This document shows, in pieces, positions 34,305 through 47,705 of a stretch of 52,351 nt of DNA (within the stretch, counting starts at the first letter, position 1; every line of letters begins with the position of its first letter). The notes under the pieces are model-generated. The model was given only the letters and a program-made list of their open reading frames with translations. It was not told where the DNA came from and made no database searches. The position numbers were made by a program, and so were the translations under genes. This DNA is from Desulfuromonadales bacterium. Lineage in GTDB: Bacteria; Desulfobacterota; Desulfuromonadia; Desulfuromonadales; BM103. The DNA is taken from the NCBI GenBank assembly GCA_030145195.1, contig JAQYVY010000025.1, positions 1 through 52,351 of the forward strand, written 5' to 3'.

Positions 34305-35664
34305 GGCCCGGGACCTCTAAGTGTGACAACGCGCGAAATTCCTCGACAAAAGCCCGTCCACGCGACTCAAAGCTACTGAACATATCAAAGCTTGAACAAC
34401 CGGGCGAAAGCAGTACCGCTCCATTTACAGGCGTCAGTTCAGCCGCCAGCTTAACCGCTTCACGCATATCGGCAGCCCGGTGAATCTCAGTCAACCCAGC
34501 GAAACTTTTAGCCATTCGCCCTGCCGCTTCACCAATCAACACCAGATGGACGACAACGCTCTGCAGTGAATCGTTCAGCGGAGCGAGCTCGCCATGTTTG
34601 TCCTTGCCGCCAGCAATCAGAGTCACCGGAGCATTGAGCCCGGCCAGACTTTTAACCACGCTGCCGATGTTAGTCCCCTTGGAATCGTTGTACCAATTTA
34701 CGCCGTTCAACGCGCCAATCAGCTCCATCCGATGGGGCAGCCCGGAAAAACTTTTAGCCGCCGCCCAGGCAACTTCAGGTGGACAACCTTCGAGCAATAA
34801 GGGGATCAGCGCCGCCATGACATTTTCCTGATTGTGTCGACCGCGCAGTTGCAATTCACCAACCGGAAAAAGGGTCTCGCGATCTTGCCAACGCCAGATG
34901 ATCTTGTCATCGCTCAGGCTCATACCACTTTCCAGAACCTCGCGACTGCTGAAATAGACTTTCTGCGCGACTACGCCTTCGGCTGCCTGCATCACTAAGG
35001 GATCTTCGGCATTGAGCACCACCACATCCGTGGGCAGCAGATTCTCAAACAAACGCGCTTTGGCCGCGCAGTAGGACGACATATCCGGGTAGCGATCAAG
35101 GTGATCTTCGGTGATATTCAACATCAAAGCATAGCGCGGTCGAAACTCCCGAATCGCCTCAAGTTGGAATGAGGACAACTCAACCGCCAGCCAATCCCAG
35201 TGCTGATCCACCGCGTCGATCAATGGCGTCCCAAGATTGCCACCGACAAAGGTTTGCTTGCCCCATAAACGGAACATTTCACCCAGCAGAGTCGTCACTG
35301 TCGACTTACCGTTGGTGCCGGTGATTGCAACCATCGGCGCTTCAAGCTCACGCCAGGCAACCTCTACCTCGCCAAGGATTTGAACTCCAGCCTGCTTCGC
35401 TGCAACTAACGCCGACATCGTTAAAGGAACCCCGGGACTAATCACCACCAGATCCGCCGCAGTAAAGATTGCCTCGGTATGTCCACCCATATCCAGAGTG
35501 ACGCCCGCGTGCTTGAAACGATCAAGGTTCGAAACTCGCTCGGCACAACGTTGATCAGAGAGCGTCACCTGAGCGCCGCGCTTCAGGAAAAAGTCCGTCA
35601 GACCGCACCCGGAAGCTCCGGCTCCGACCACAACGATCTTTTTATCCTGATAATCTCTGTTCAT
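34294..35664 (-). CDS. murD: UDP-MurNAc-L-Ala:D-glutamate ligase
   Basis: This 456-residue Mur ligase adds D-Glu. Motifs are VVGAGASGCGLTDFF at the N-terminus, GTNGKSTVTTLL (ATP loop), NITEDHLDRY, NDSKGTN and SPGCSSFDMF. ATG 35664 is preferred to the TTG two codons earlier because of the GGA spacing. It lies 18 bases after mraY. Confidence 0.98.
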   Translation of the reverse strand: MNRDYQDKKIVVVGAGASGCGLTDFFLKRGAQVTLSDQRCAERVSNLDRFKHAGVTLDMGGHTEAIFTAADLVVISPGVPLTMSALVAAKQAGVQILGEVEVAWRELEAPMVAITGTNGKSTVTTLLGEMFRLWGKQTFVGGNLGTPLIDAVDQHWDWLAVELSSFQLEAIREFRPRYALMLNITEDHLDRYPDMSSYCAAKARLFENLLPTDVVVLNAEDPLVMQAAEGVVAQKVYFSSREVLESGMSLSDDKIIWRWQDRETLFPVGELQLRGRHNQENVMAALIPLLLEGCPPEVAWAAAKSFSGLPHRMELIGALNGVNWYNDSKGTNIGSVVKSLAGLNAPVTLIAGGKDKHGELAPLNDSLQSVVVHLVLIGEAAGRMAKSFAGLTEIHRAADMREAVKLAAELTPVNGAVLLSPGCSSFDMFSSFESRGRAFVEEFRALSHLEVPGHGN

Positions 35665-35682
35665 AATCAATCCAACCGCCAG

Positions 35683-36759
35683 CTAACGCAGCTTCAAGGT
35701 TGAGAGTCCGATCAGCGCCAGAATGATGCTGATGATCCAGAACCGCACAATGATCTTCGGTTCCGGCCAACCTTTGAGTTCAAAATGATGATGTATCGGT
35801 GCCATGCGAAAAACCCGTTTACCATAGAGACGGAACGAAGCGACCTGCACAATGACCGACAAGGCTTCCATCACAAAAATCCCACCAACGATCACCAATA
35901 CAATCTCCTGTTTGGTAATCACAGCGATGGTACCGATAGCGCCGCCCAACGACAGGCTGCCGATATCACCCATAAAAACCTGAGCCGGATAAGTGTTGAA
36001 CCACAAGAAGCCGAGACCAGCACCGACCATGGCACCACACAGCACCGAAAGCTCACCGGCACCTTTGACCCCGGTGATCTGGAGATAACTGGAGAGGGTT
36101 GCGTGCCCGGCCACATAAGCGAACAGCAGGTACGCTGTCGCCGCGATAATCACCGGACCAATCGCCAGGCCATCAAGCCCGTCGGTCAGATTAACCGCAT
36201 TACTGGAACCGACAATCACCAGCATGGCAAATGGCACATAAAACCAGCCAAGATCCGGGTTGAAACCCTTGAAAAAGGGAAACGCTAAGGTCGACTGAAA
36301 TTCCGGATGAGCCATCAGAATGATGCCGACTCCAAGTGATATCAACAGCTGCCAGAACATCTTCTTGCGCGGTGACAGACCATCACTACTTTTGAGTCGC
36401 ACTTTCAGCAGATCATCAACAAACCCGATCACGCCGTAACCGACGGTCACAAACAGGGTCAACCAGACGTAAATATTGGTCAGATCAGCCCAGAGCAAGG
36501 TTGGCAACACAATCGCGAAGAGGATCAGCATTCCGCCCATGGTCGGAGTGCCCTCTTTTTTGAAATGCGATTCTGGACCAAGTCGGCGAATACTTTGCCC
36601 CATCTGCAAAGAGGAAAGTTTCTCGATTAACCACGGCCCGAGCATGAAGCTGATAACCAAGGCGGTAATGGCCGCATAAATCGTCCTGAAAGTAATAAAC
36701 TTAAAGACGTAAAAAACCGAATAATCGGTATGCAGTGGATAAAGCAGATGATAAAGCAC
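35683..36759 (-). CDS. mraY: Phospho-MurNAc-pentapeptide transferase
   Basis: This 358-residue protein has about ten membrane helices and makes lipid I on undecaprenyl phosphate. Signatures are [14 protein letters not shown] (catalytic Asp pair), [13 protein letters not shown] and [12 protein letters not shown]. The first helix is preceded by [20 protein letters not shown], usual for MraY. It lies 13 bases after murF. Confidence 0.98.
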   Translation of the reverse strand: MLYHLLYPLHTDYSVFYVFKFITFRTIYAAITALVISFMLGPWLIEKLSSLQMGQSIRRLGPESHFKKEGTPTMGGMLILFAIVLPTLLWADLTNIYVWLTLFVTVGYGVIGFVDDLLKVRLKSSDGLSPRKKMFWQLLISLGVGIILMAHPEFQSTLAFPFFKGFNPDLGWFYVPFAMLVIVGSSNAVNLTDGLDGLAIGPVIIAATAYLLFAYVAGHATLSSYLQITGVKGAGELSVLCGAMVGAGLGFLWFNTYPAQVFMGDIGSLSLGGAIGTIAVITKQEIVLVIVGGIFVMEALSVIVQVASFRLYGKRVFRMAPIHHHFELKGWPEPKIIVRFWIISIILALIGLSTLKLR

Positions 36760-36772
36760 GCAAGTTCTCCCG

Positions 36773-38173
36773 TTATACGCCGTTCACTGCAATTTTCTTC
36801 TGCGATTTGCACAGCGCCGCAGTCACTTTCTCCATGCGCATGCCCCGCGAACCCTTGATCAGCACCTGGTCTCCAGCCTGCAAAAGCTCCTGTAGGCGTG
36901 AAATCAATTCATCATGACTTTCGGTCGTAATCACCCGTTGCTTTGGCATGCCTGCAGCCTTGGCCCCCTGAGCTGTTTCACCAGCAAATTCGCCAATAGT
37001 CAGCAACCAGTCAACCCGTTTTGCCGCCATGGCACCAACATCTTGATGCAGTTCCGGCGCAGACGCCCCCAGTTCGAGCATGTCGCCCAACACGGCAATA
37101 CACCGACCAGGATAGCCCAGGTCGTGCACCGCATCGAGAGCAGCGTGGACCGACAAGGGATTGGCGTTATAGCTGTCATCCAATAGCACAATATTATCAG
37201 TGAGTTGAATCAGTTCCATACGTCCGGGACACGATTGAAAGGATTCCAGGCCAGAGACGATTCCGGCAAGGTCAACGCCAAGAACCATGGCTGCGGCTGC
37301 GGCAGCCAGCGCGTTGGAAACGTTATGTTGTCCTGGCAGCGGCAAACGTACGATTTGCGATTTGCCGCCGATATTGAGGTCAAAACCAACCGAACCTTCA
37401 TGCGTCGTTATTCTGGTCGCCCGAACGTCAACCTCTGGACCCGTGCCATAGGACACCCGGCGAACACCATTAGCCACTGGCAGTTGTCTGACTTCATGGT
37501 CGTCAGCATTAATCAGGGCCACACCGTCTCGCGGCAGATTGATAAAAAGCTCACCCTTGGCGCGGGCGACGCCCGAAATCCCGCCGAGATTTTCCAGATG
37601 GCCAGCACCAACGTTGGTGATGATACCGAGTTGCGGGGCGGCAATCTCTGCCAGACGAGCGATCTCGCCCCGGTCGCTCATCCCCATCTCCACCACCGCC
37701 CAGCGATGTTCCGGTTGCAGACCAAACAGGGTCAAAGGAACCCCTATGAGGTTATTGAAATTTCCGGCCGACTTGCGCCCCTCACCAAGGTTAGCGAGAA
37801 TCGAAGACAACATCTCTTTGCAGGTGGTTTTACCTGAAGTGCCGGTAATACCGACCACCGGACCGGCATATTGCCTGCGCACCGCAGCGGCCAGATCGCC
37901 CAAAGCCTTGAGGGTGTCGTTGACCTTGACGACCGGCACCAGCAGGCCACCAATCATCTCTTCGCTTAGACACGCGGCCGCGCCGCGCTGTACCGCCTTC
38001 GTCAGATACTCATGACCATCAAAGTTATCGCCGCGCAAAGGGATAAACAACTCCCCTGACTGCACAGAGCGGCTGTCGGTAGAAAAGCCCATCACCTCAA
38101 CTGACGCCCCGTTCTGAATCAGGTGTCCCCCGGTAATTTCTGCGACCGTACGTAGATCCATACTGATCATCAC
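36773..38173 (-). CDS. murF: UDP-MurNAc-tripeptide:D-Ala-D-Ala ligase
   Basis: This 466-residue Mur ligase adds D-Ala-D-Ala. It has the ATP loop [32 protein letters not shown] and [10 protein letters not shown]. The start is GTG 38173 or ATG 38170; both follow AAGGAA and overlap the murE stop. The neighbouring ddl product supplies its substrate. Confidence 0.97.
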   Translation of the reverse strand: MMISMDLRTVAEITGGHLIQNGASVEVMGFSTDSRSVQSGELFIPLRGDNFDGHEYLTKAVQRGAAACLSEEMIGGLLVPVVKVNDTLKALGDLAAAVRRQYAGPVVGITGTSGKTTCKEMLSSILANLGEGRKSAGNFNNLIGVPLTLFGLQPEHRWAVVEMGMSDRGEIARLAEIAAPQLGIITNVGAGHLENLGGISGVARAKGELFINLPRDGVALINADDHEVRQLPVANGVRRVSYGTGPEVDVRATRITTHEGSVGFDLNIGGKSQIVRLPLPGQHNVSNALAAAAAAMVLGVDLAGIVSGLESFQSCPGRMELIQLTDNIVLLDDSYNANPLSVHAALDAVHDLGYPGRCIAVLGDMLELGASAPELHQDVGAMAAKRVDWLLTIGEFAGETAQGAKAAGMPKQRVITTESHDELISRLQELLQAGDQVLIKGSRGMRMEKVTAALCKSQKKIAVNGV

Positions 38174-39675
38174 CGTGTTCCTTCTTGCAACGCAGAGCGC
38201 AACTCTTCGCGGTCATCAAAGTGAATCTTTTCGGTGCCTAGAATCTGGTAATCTTCGTGCCCCTTGCCAGCGACCAACAGCAGGTCACCGGGCTGCAACA
38301 GCGCAACGGCAAAGCGGAGAGCCTCGCGCCGCTCAGGCAGGACCAAATAGCCGCGCCCTTTCCCTGCCGCCGCTTCGGCACGACTCCACTCTCGAGAGTG
38401 CACCTTATTGAGCCCAACACGCAGATCCTTTAAAATCTGCTGCGGATCTTCTGTCCGCGGGTTGTCTGAAGTTGCAATCGCGAGGTCCGAACCACGGGCC
38501 GCAACCTCAGCCATAATCGGCCGTTTACTGCGATCACGATCCCCACCACAGCCAAAGACCGTCAGAATCCGTTTCGGCTTAAGTTGTTGCATGGTTTCAA
38601 CCACCCGCCGTAGCGCATCCCCGGTATGAGCATAGTCGACCAGGATTACAGCGCCCCGGTCATTCTCAATGCGTTCGAGTCGTCCCGGCACTTCACCCGC
38701 CTTCGCCAGCCCAGCAGTAATAATTTCAGGCGAGAGCTTGAGGGCCACAGCGGCCGCGATAGCACAGAGCAGGTTTTCAACGTTGTAATCGCCCAGCAGC
38801 GGGCTTGACACTGCAACCACCCCCGCTGGAGTGACAACCCGACCGCGAATACCATCGAGCGTAACCATAAGTTCTTCAGGATAGATATCCGCACCAGACT
38901 GTTGCCCACAGGTCAGAGCGTTTTCCACTTGGACCGCCAGACGACGACCGTACGCATCGTCGATATTGATAACGGCTTGCCCACCATCTCGTGGCAGCAG
39001 CTCCTTGAACAAATGATTTTTGCTGGAGAAGTAACCTTCCATATCGCGATGGTAATCAAGGTGTTCCGGGGTCAGATTGGTAAAAACACCGACTTGAAAA
39101 TGCACCCCATCGACTCGATACTGGTCAAGCGCATGCGAGGAAGCTTCCATCACCAGAGACTTCGCGCCAGCCTTTCGAAAAGCACTTAAGCGAGCCATCA
39201 AATCCAGTGACTCGGGCGTGGTGTGCGAAGCTTCATGCTGCTCGCTACCGAACCGATAATTGATTGTGCCGATGACCGCAGGTGCCATCCCTGCTTCTGC
39301 CAGAATCGCTTCCAACAGATAGGTTATGGTCGTTTTACCATTGGTTCCGGTAATGCCAACCACCGCCATCTCCTGAGTTGGGTCACCATGAAAAGCCTGA
39401 GCCGCATAAGCCATGGTTTGCCGCGCGTTATCAACCAGGACTCTGGTAACGTCAGCTTCAAGCTCTAGATCCTCCTCAAGGAAGATCACACCCGCCCCTT
39501 TGGCAACAGCGGCAGCAACGTATTGGCGGCCATCACTTGCGACACCGCGCAGCGCGAAAAAAGCATCGCCCGGAGTCACCTGCCGGGAGTCATAGCAAAG
39601 CCCGGACACCTCAACATCTGCGGAGCCCTGAATCTGCCGTACCAGGCAGTTATTAAGTAACTGAGAAAGCTTCAT
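38170..39675 (-). CDS. murE: UDP-MurNAc-L-Ala-D-Glu:meso-diaminopimelate ligase
   Basis: This 501-residue Mur ligase has the ATP loop GITGTNGKTTITYL and the amino acid-selecting motif DNPR (in ATSDNPRTEDP). That motif is characteristic of enzymes adding meso-diaminopimelate, so the cell wall is likely of the mDAP type. TPESLDLM and YAHTGDALRR also fit. It begins 15 bases after ftsI. Confidence 0.97.
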   Translation of the reverse strand: MKLSQLLNNCLVRQIQGSADVEVSGLCYDSRQVTPGDAFFALRGVASDGRQYVAAAVAKGAGVIFLEEDLELEADVTRVLVDNARQTMAYAAQAFHGDPTQEMAVVGITGTNGKTTITYLLEAILAEAGMAPAVIGTINYRFGSEQHEASHTTPESLDLMARLSAFRKAGAKSLVMEASSHALDQYRVDGVHFQVGVFTNLTPEHLDYHRDMEGYFSSKNHLFKELLPRDGGQAVINIDDAYGRRLAVQVENALTCGQQSGADIYPEELMVTLDGIRGRVVTPAGVVAVSSPLLGDYNVENLLCAIAAAVALKLSPEIITAGLAKAGEVPGRLERIENDRGAVILVDYAHTGDALRRVVETMQQLKPKRILTVFGCGGDRDRSKRPIMAEVAARGSDLAIATSDNPRTEDPQQILKDLRVGLNKVHSREWSRAEAAAGKGRGYLVLPERREALRFAVALLQPGDLLLVAGKGHEDYQILGTEKIHFDDREELRSALQEGTR

Positions 39676-39690
39676 AAAATGACTTTCACC

Positions 39691-41667
39691 CTAAGACGGC
39701 GGCGCCAGGCGCACCCACACCGGTGCCCCATAAGGAATAGCAACACCCGGCACCGGTGACTGTTCGACCACTCGGCCGCGACCGCGAAAACTCACATTGA
39801 GCTGGCGATCTTCCATCATATTCAGCACCTGCCGATAGCTTCGCCCAAGAAAATCTGGCATCTGCGGCCCTCCATTTGCACTCGCAACAGAATCCTGCTG
39901 AAGGGCTCCCCTGGCCGGAGTCGCGGCCTTGACAATCTGTTCGAGTGACGGCAGGCTCTCGCCTCCCGCTATTGCTTCTGTCGGCGACACCTTGAAATAC
40001 TGCATCGCCTGAGCAGCAATCCGGGAAAAAATCGGCGCGGCAACCAAACCGCCATATTTAACCTTTTGAGGTTCATCAATCATCACCAACATCACTAACC
40101 GGGGTGCCTCGGCAGGGAGAAAACCGACGAAAGAAGCAACCCGCTTGTCGACAGAATAGCCGCCAGTGACCGAATCAACTTTTTGCGCGGTTCCGGTTTT
40201 ACCGGCAACCCGGAAACCCGGAACCCTGGCATTGGTGGCGGTACCACCCTCTTCTGTGGTTGTCTCCATCATCCGGACAACAGTCTGCGCCACATCCTGC
40301 GCCACAACCTTGCGCGTGACCCGTGGCTGATGCTGCATCGTCGTCTGCCCCTCACTGTCTACGATCCGCTCAACGACATAGGGCTCCATCAGATAGCCAC
40401 CGTTGGCGATTGCCGCAGTCGCCGCAACCAACTGGAGCGGCGTAACACTAATCCCTTGTCCAAAGGAAATTGTCGCGAGGTCAACCTCGAACCACATATT
40501 GGACGGGCGCAACAGACCACTAACCTCGCCCGGCAGATCAATACCAGTCTTCTGCCCGAAACCAAAATCTCGGATATAGCTATAAAACGCCTCGCGCTCC
40601 AACAACTTGCCAATCTTCGCCGAGCCGATATTGGAACTGTACTTGATGATCTCTAGCGGATTCATTTTACCATGTGGCTTATGATCGTGAATATCCTTGC
40701 CACCGACTCGAAAGACGCCATTTTCACAATCAATTTTCTGCTTTGTACTGATAACGGCCTCGTTAAGAGCCGCCGCCATCAAAAAAACCTTGAAGGTTGA
40801 TCCGGGCTCAAAACTGTCACAAATAGCCCGGTTACGCCACTGAGAGGGTTTGTAACGGGACAAGGCATTCGGGTTGTATTCCGGCTGGTTAGCCATAGCC
40901 AGGATTCGTCCGGTTGTTGGCTCAAGCATTACAACTGTACCGGCTTTGGCCTCGGTTTTTTTCAACCCTTCGGCCAGCTCTCGCTCGGCGATATACTGCA
41001 AATTCTTGTCAAGCGTCAGATATAGATCGTGACCACGGGTCGCGCCCTGAATTTGTGGCGAGCCGGTACCAATCCCACGACCGTGGCCATCACGCTCCAT
41101 AACCAGATAACCACCACGGCCAAGAATCTGCTTGTCATATTCCAGCTCCAGACCTTCCAGACCCTTGGGGTCGAGGCCGGTGAAGCCAATCAGCTGCGCT
41201 GCGATGTTGGCATTTGGGTAGAAGCGACGAGGCTCCTTGATTGCGCCCACGCCCTTAAGCTCAAGCTCGTGAACCCTTGCCCCCTGACTCGGCGACACCT
41301 GACGCTTGAGCCAGGCAAAGCTGCCATTGCCAGTCAGTTTGGCACGAACGTCCTTATACGGCAGGTCCAGCGCCTTGGCGAGTTGTTTAGCCGCAGCGTT
41401 ACGATCTTCGATCTTGCGGGGTTCGGCGAAAATTGAATCGACATTCACGCTGACAGCAAGCTCTTCACCGTTACTGTCAAAGATGGTGCCGCGCTGAGGT
41501 GTTAAAGGAATGGATTTCTGGTGCTGACGCTCAGCACGCTCATCCCAAGCCTGCGCTTGGAGGACCTGGAGATCAAAAGCACGTATCCCTACCAACACAA
41601 AACCGAGCGCAAAGACAGCCCCGATCAAGCGAATTCGGACACGAACTCCTTTTTCCAGTTGTTTCAT
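39691..41667 (-). CDS. ftsI: Septal transpeptidase (PBP3 type) with C-terminal PASTA domain
   Basis: This 658-residue class B penicillin-binding protein has one N-terminal membrane helix (about 13-30), a dimerisation/pedestal region, and a transpeptidase domain. Its SxxK motif is in EPGSTFKVF, SxN is in YSSNIGS, and KTG is in GKTGTAQK. The last 65 residues form a PASTA domain (MPDFLGRSYRQVLNMM), seen in a subset of FtsI/SpoVD-like proteins. ATG overlaps the ftsL stop by one base (TAATG). Confidence 0.97.
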   Translation of the reverse strand: MKQLEKGVRVRIRLIGAVFALGFVLVGIRAFDLQVLQAQAWDERAERQHQKSIPLTPQRGTIFDSNGEELAVSVNVDSIFAEPRKIEDRNAAAKQLAKALDLPYKDVRAKLTGNGSFAWLKRQVSPSQGARVHELELKGVGAIKEPRRFYPNANIAAQLIGFTGLDPKGLEGLELEYDKQILGRGGYLVMERDGHGRGIGTGSPQIQGATRGHDLYLTLDKNLQYIAERELAEGLKKTEAKAGTVVMLEPTTGRILAMANQPEYNPNALSRYKPSQWRNRAICDSFEPGSTFKVFLMAAALNEAVISTKQKIDCENGVFRVGGKDIHDHKPHGKMNPLEIIKYSSNIGSAKIGKLLEREAFYSYIRDFGFGQKTGIDLPGEVSGLLRPSNMWFEVDLATISFGQGISVTPLQLVAATAAIANGGYLMEPYVVERIVDSEGQTTMQHQPRVTRKVVAQDVAQTVVRMMETTTEEGGTATNARVPGFRVAGKTGTAQKVDSVTGGYSVDKRVASFVGFLPAEAPRLVMLVMIDEPQKVKYGGLVAAPIFSRIAAQAMQYFKVSPTEAIAGGESLPSLEQIVKAATPARGALQQDSVASANGGPQMPDFLGRSYRQVLNMMEDRQLNVSFRGRGRVVEQSPVPGVAIPYGAPVWVRLAPPS

Positions 41668-41984
41668 TAATCCACCGTTATCACCTGTGAAGCAACGGGC
41701 AACCGTAGGTTCAGTTCTTTTCGAGCCACCCGCTCAATCCGCTCCGGGTTGCTGAGAGTTGCTGCTTCCAGGCGCAAGCGGGAGGTTTCCTGCTTCGTAT
41801 CTCGCAAGTTACCCTCGAGGCGTGAGATTTCGTACTCCAGACCGGTCACCTGTACTCGCGACCAGACAAAGAAGAGTGAGACCGTCAGCATCAGGGCAAT
41901 AAAGCAGAAAACCGGCAGCAGGTTGGGCCGATGTAGTGCAAAGCCATTAATCTTAGGCAACGCCCTGATAGTTGTGTCTGACAT
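41667..41984 (-). CDS. ftsL: Cell division protein FtsL
   Basis: This 105-residue protein has one membrane helix (about residues 21-41) followed by a coiled-coil region (VTGLEYEISRLEGNLRDTKQ). Position between rsmH and ftsI and this topology identify FtsL, which bridges FtsB/FtsQ to FtsWI. ATG 41984 has GGAGGAGA upstream and lies one base after the rsmH stop; a frame extending 10 codons into rsmH is rejected. Sequence conservation in the family is low. Confidence 0.88.
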   Translation of the reverse strand: MSDTTIRALPKINGFALHRPNLLPVFCFIALMLTVSLFFVWSRVQVTGLEYEISRLEGNLRDTKQETSRLRLEAATLSNPERIERVARKELNLRLPVASQVITVD

Positions 41985-41985
41985 C

Positions 41986-42945
41986 CTAATTCTCCTCCAC
42001 CGGGAGCCGTTCAACGGCTCTCAGAACCGCGCTGCGAGAGCGGGGGTTGATATTTATTTCTGCTTCGGTGGCTCTTACCGCCTTACGCGTCAGCACCTTG
42101 GCAACAGGTTTGTGGCCACAAACACAGACCGCAAATCGCGGTGGGCAGATACAACCGGTTGCCGCGTCGCGAAAAGTATGTTTAACCATCCGGTCTTCCA
42201 ACGAATGAAAGCTGATTACCACCATCCGGCCTCCGACCTTTAATCGATCAAAACCAGCGGTTAAACCAATTTTTAGACTTTCAAGTTCACTGTTAACATG
42301 AATACGCAATGCCTGAAAAATTCGGGTTGCGGGATGAATGCGTTGCGGGGCTCTGCCACCAGGCACCACCCGACTGACCAACTCCGCCAACTGGACCGTA
42401 GTCGTAAACGGCTGCAGCTCCCTGTCTTGTACGATCGCTTTAGCAATCCGCCCGGCATAACGCTCTTCACCATATTCACGAAAAATGCGTCGCAGCTCAT
42501 CGGCTTCACATTCAGCCACCACCTCGGCCGCAGAGACACCCTCACTGGGGTTCATGCGCATATCAAGAGGGCCCTCTTCACGAAAGGAGAAGCCGCGCGC
42601 GGCACTATCTAACTGGTGAGAGGAGACCCCAAGATCAAGCAAGATGCCGTCAAGCTGATCAATCCCCAGCGCATCCAGTTGAGCGTCAAGTTCTGAGAAG
42701 TTCGACTGGCGAAGCACCGCTCGCTCACCAAAAGGGGCCAGCGTAACAGCCGTGGCGGCAAGGGCTGCGCTATCGCGATCAAGGCCGATCAGCACACCAT
42801 CTGGAGCTGAAGCCTCAAGAATGAGCCGGGCATGACCGCCACCGCCGAGAGTTCCATCCAGGTAAACGCCGCCGGGCCGAGGTTCAAGATATTGCAGAAC
42901 CTCTTCCGCCAGTACCGACACATGTCCGAACGCATTCGAAGTCAC
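41986..42945 (-). CDS. rsmH: 16S rRNA (cytosine-1402 N4) methyltransferase
   Basis: This 319-residue SAM enzyme (formerly MraW) methylates C1402 of 16S rRNA. The motif [15 protein letters not shown] is the SAM loop. [15 protein letters not shown] and [15 protein letters not shown] are the family signatures, and [16 protein letters not shown] the late one. It starts three bases after mraZ, in the standard mraZ-rsmH-ftsL order. Confidence 0.98.
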   Translation of the reverse strand: MTSNAFGHVSVLAEEVLQYLEPRPGGVYLDGTLGGGGHARLILEASAPDGVLIGLDRDSAALAATAVTLAPFGERAVLRQSNFSELDAQLDALGIDQLDGILLDLGVSSHQLDSAARGFSFREEGPLDMRMNPSEGVSAAEVVAECEADELRRIFREYGEERYAGRIAKAIVQDRELQPFTTTVQLAELVSRVVPGGRAPQRIHPATRIFQALRIHVNSELESLKIGLTAGFDRLKVGGRMVVISFHSLEDRMVKHTFRDAATGCICPPRFAVCVCGHKPVAKVLTRKAVRATEAEININPRSRSAVLRAVERLPVEEN

Positions 42946-42948
42946 AGA

Positions 42949-43404
42949 TCAAAGTCCCAGATCGAAACGCTGCTGCCGATTGTTTGCCTGGCGCTGCTCA
43001 GCTTCGGCGAGCCTTTCGGTGTATTTGGTTTTATTCCAGATCTGAATTTTTTGAGCGACGCCAACGACGACAACATCACGCACGCCATCAGTATCAAGCT
43101 GACAGTACTCGCGAAGAGATTGAGGCAGCTGAATCCTGCCCTGCTTATCAAAGGTGCACTCAGTTGCAGGAGTTACGGTTGTAAAGTAGAGGTCTTCCCG
43201 ATCTTGGCCAATTGGCAGTTGTTCAAACTTCTCGAGAAAAGCCTCCCATTGAGAGAGAGGGTAGGCGACGATGCCATTACGGTCTTGAGTGACAACGAGA
43301 GTTTCATCGCCAAAGACTGCCTTCAATTGCTCACGGAACTTGGCAGGTATGCTTGCCCTTCCCTTCGCATCGATTGAATTGTAATAGACGCCCGCGAATC
43401 CCAT
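42949..43404 (-). CDS. mraZ: Transcriptional regulator MraZ
   Basis: This 151-residue protein has the two SpoVT/AbrB-like halves of MraZ, each with the DxxxR motif: NSIDAKGRASIPAKFR and CTFDKQGRIQLPQSLR. MraZ binds tandem repeats in its own promoter and controls the dcw cluster. The start ATG 43404 has GAGGG upstream. A longer frame to 43491 runs through the promoter and is rejected. Three perfect-period 10-bp repeats overlap its start codon. Confidence 0.97.
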   Translation of the reverse strand: MGFAGVYYNSIDAKGRASIPAKFREQLKAVFGDETLVVTQDRNGIVAYPLSQWEAFLEKFEQLPIGQDREDLYFTTVTPATECTFDKQGRIQLPQSLREYCQLDTDGVRDVVVVGVAQKIQIWNKTKYTERLAEAEQRQANNRQQRFDLGL

Positions 43405-43430
43405 CTGGCCCTCTTTGGCCTCATTTGGCC
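43401..43430 (-). promoter_or_regulatory. Three tandem 10-bp repeats, candidate MraZ operator
   Basis: On the minus strand the blocks GGCCAAATGA, GGCCAAAGAG and GGCCAGATGG stand head to tail, the last containing the mraZ ATG. MraZ operators in other bacteria are also tandem 10-bp repeats, though with different wording. The blocks also contain the ribosome-binding site. Confidence 0.65.
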
Positions 43431-43462
43431 CTAAAATACACAATTCACCACCTACAGGGCAA

Positions 43463-43491
43463 AATATAATGGCAGGACCGGCCACTGTCAA
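43463..43491 (-). promoter_or_regulatory. Sigma-70 promoter of mraZ/dcw cluster
   Basis: On the minus strand TTGACA (43486-43491), a 17-base spacer and TATATT (43463-43468) form a near-consensus promoter about 60 bases before mraZ. Confidence 0.85.
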
Positions 43492-43693
43492 GAAAATATT
43501 TCAATTTTTTAAGGGGTTAGCTCATTTAGGTGAGGTTAAAAAATAACTTACAGGGGTGACAATTTCAGGATTGTACCCTCATGAAAAAAGATGGCAGGCA
43601 TGACAATGTTTTATTTTTCAGGGAGATAGAAAACATCCTTGAGAGATCGCCTTAAGCGCGACCAAGGCTTTAAATTTTTAGGGCTTTACAACC

Positions 43694-44941
43694 TCAGGAT
43701 TCAGGCAACTGCATCTCAATCTGCTCAATGCGTCGATCCAACACTTCACGCACGGTAAAAGTCACTCCTGCCTCGGCAAAGACATCGCCCTCCTCCGGAA
43801 TCTTCCCGAGGCCATGCAACATAAAACCGGCCAAGGTGTTGACGTGTTCTTCCGAAAGGTTAAGCTCAAAGCGACGGTTGATGTAGCGTAGCGCAGCACT
43901 ACCATCGACCAGGAAACGGTGCGGCCCAAGCGGCCTGATCAGAATTTCTTCTTCGTCATACTCGTCATGAATCTCGCCGACAATTTCTTCAACGATATCC
44001 TCCAGAGTGCAGATCCCCTCCACCCCACCATATTCATCGACCACAATCGCAAGGTGCAGATGCTTGCGCCGAAACGCCTGCATCAAAGTTTCTACTGGCT
44101 TGGCTTCAGGAACAAAGTAAGGCAACCGAGCCAACGCCCGCAACGAGAACTGCTCCGGCTTATCGAGATAATTCAACACATCCTTGGAATGAATCACGCC
44201 GACCACACGATCAAGATCACCATCGTAAACCGGAAAACGTGAATGCCTGGCCTGAGCGGTCAGATGTACAACCTCCGAGAAGCTTGCATCGACCGGGATA
44301 CCCACCACTTCTGTGCGCGGGATCATGACGTCACGCACCCGCATTCGAGAAAGATCGAAAACACCGTGCAGCATGCGACGTTTATCTTCATTCATCACCC
44401 CGGCATCTTCACCGAATTCAATAATCGAGCGAATTTCATCTTCGGAGATCAACGGCGTCTGCTCGTCGCCACGCAGGAAATGGGTCAAAAGCCGCGAGAT
44501 ACGGCTGACCACCCAAGTCACCGGACGGAGTAGCCACATGAAGAAGCGGATAGGGTGCAGCACTTTGAAAGAAAGCTTTTCCGGGTAAGTTGCAGCGTAG
44601 GTCTTAGGGCAAACTTCGGAAAAGATCAGCAACAGCGGGGTAAGGATCAGAATGGTCATCAGTTCGCCACGCTGATCAAACAGATCGATAAAGAGGGCCG
44701 TAGCAAAGACCGAAACCATAATGTTGACCAGATTATTGCCGACCAGAATAGCGCTCAGCAAATCATCGGGCTTGGCCAGAAGCTTCTCCAGCCGCTTGGC
44801 GCCAGGCAGTTCCTTCTCAGCCAGATACTTGACCCGCAGCCGATCCATCGACATCAGAGCCGTTTCGGAACCCGAAAAGAAGGCCGAGAAGATAAAGAGG
44901 ATAAAGAGTCCAAGAATGTGTAGCCATTGATCATCGGTCAT
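43694..44941 (-). CDS. CNNM/CorC-type membrane protein with CBS pair
   Basis: This 415-residue protein has an N-terminal DUF21 domain with about four membrane helices (from LGLFILFIFSAFFSGSETAL). A CBS pair follows (MIPRTEVVGIPVDASFSEV to VVDEYGGVEGICTLEDI), and a C-terminal CorC_HlyC domain. The EIVGEIHDEYD acid segment is usual. Relatives are linked to Mg2+/Co2+ export or resistance. It is divergent from ligA. No clear terminator follows; the 200-base gap before the mraZ promoter shows no gene. Confidence 0.92.
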   Translation of the reverse strand: MTDDQWLHILGLFILFIFSAFFSGSETALMSMDRLRVKYLAEKELPGAKRLEKLLAKPDDLLSAILVGNNLVNIMVSVFATALFIDLFDQRGELMTILILTPLLLIFSEVCPKTYAATYPEKLSFKVLHPIRFFMWLLRPVTWVVSRISRLLTHFLRGDEQTPLISEDEIRSIIEFGEDAGVMNEDKRRMLHGVFDLSRMRVRDVMIPRTEVVGIPVDASFSEVVHLTAQARHSRFPVYDGDLDRVVGVIHSKDVLNYLDKPEQFSLRALARLPYFVPEAKPVETLMQAFRRKHLHLAIVVDEYGGVEGICTLEDIVEEIVGEIHDEYDEEEILIRPLGPHRFLVDGSAALRYINRRFELNLSEEHVNTLAGFMLHGLGKIPEEGDVFAEAGVTFTVREVLDRRIEQIEMQLPES

Positions 44942-47582
<2,641 letters not shown>

Positions 47583-47705
47583 CGACGATTTCAACAACCA
47601 GGCAACAGCGAGGAAAACAACGGCCCTGTCTGGATTGAGGTTCGAGTCTGGCACGGCTCCCCGAGTTGGACAAAGATGGGCACGGGAAAGATTCGTTGAA
47701 ATTTG

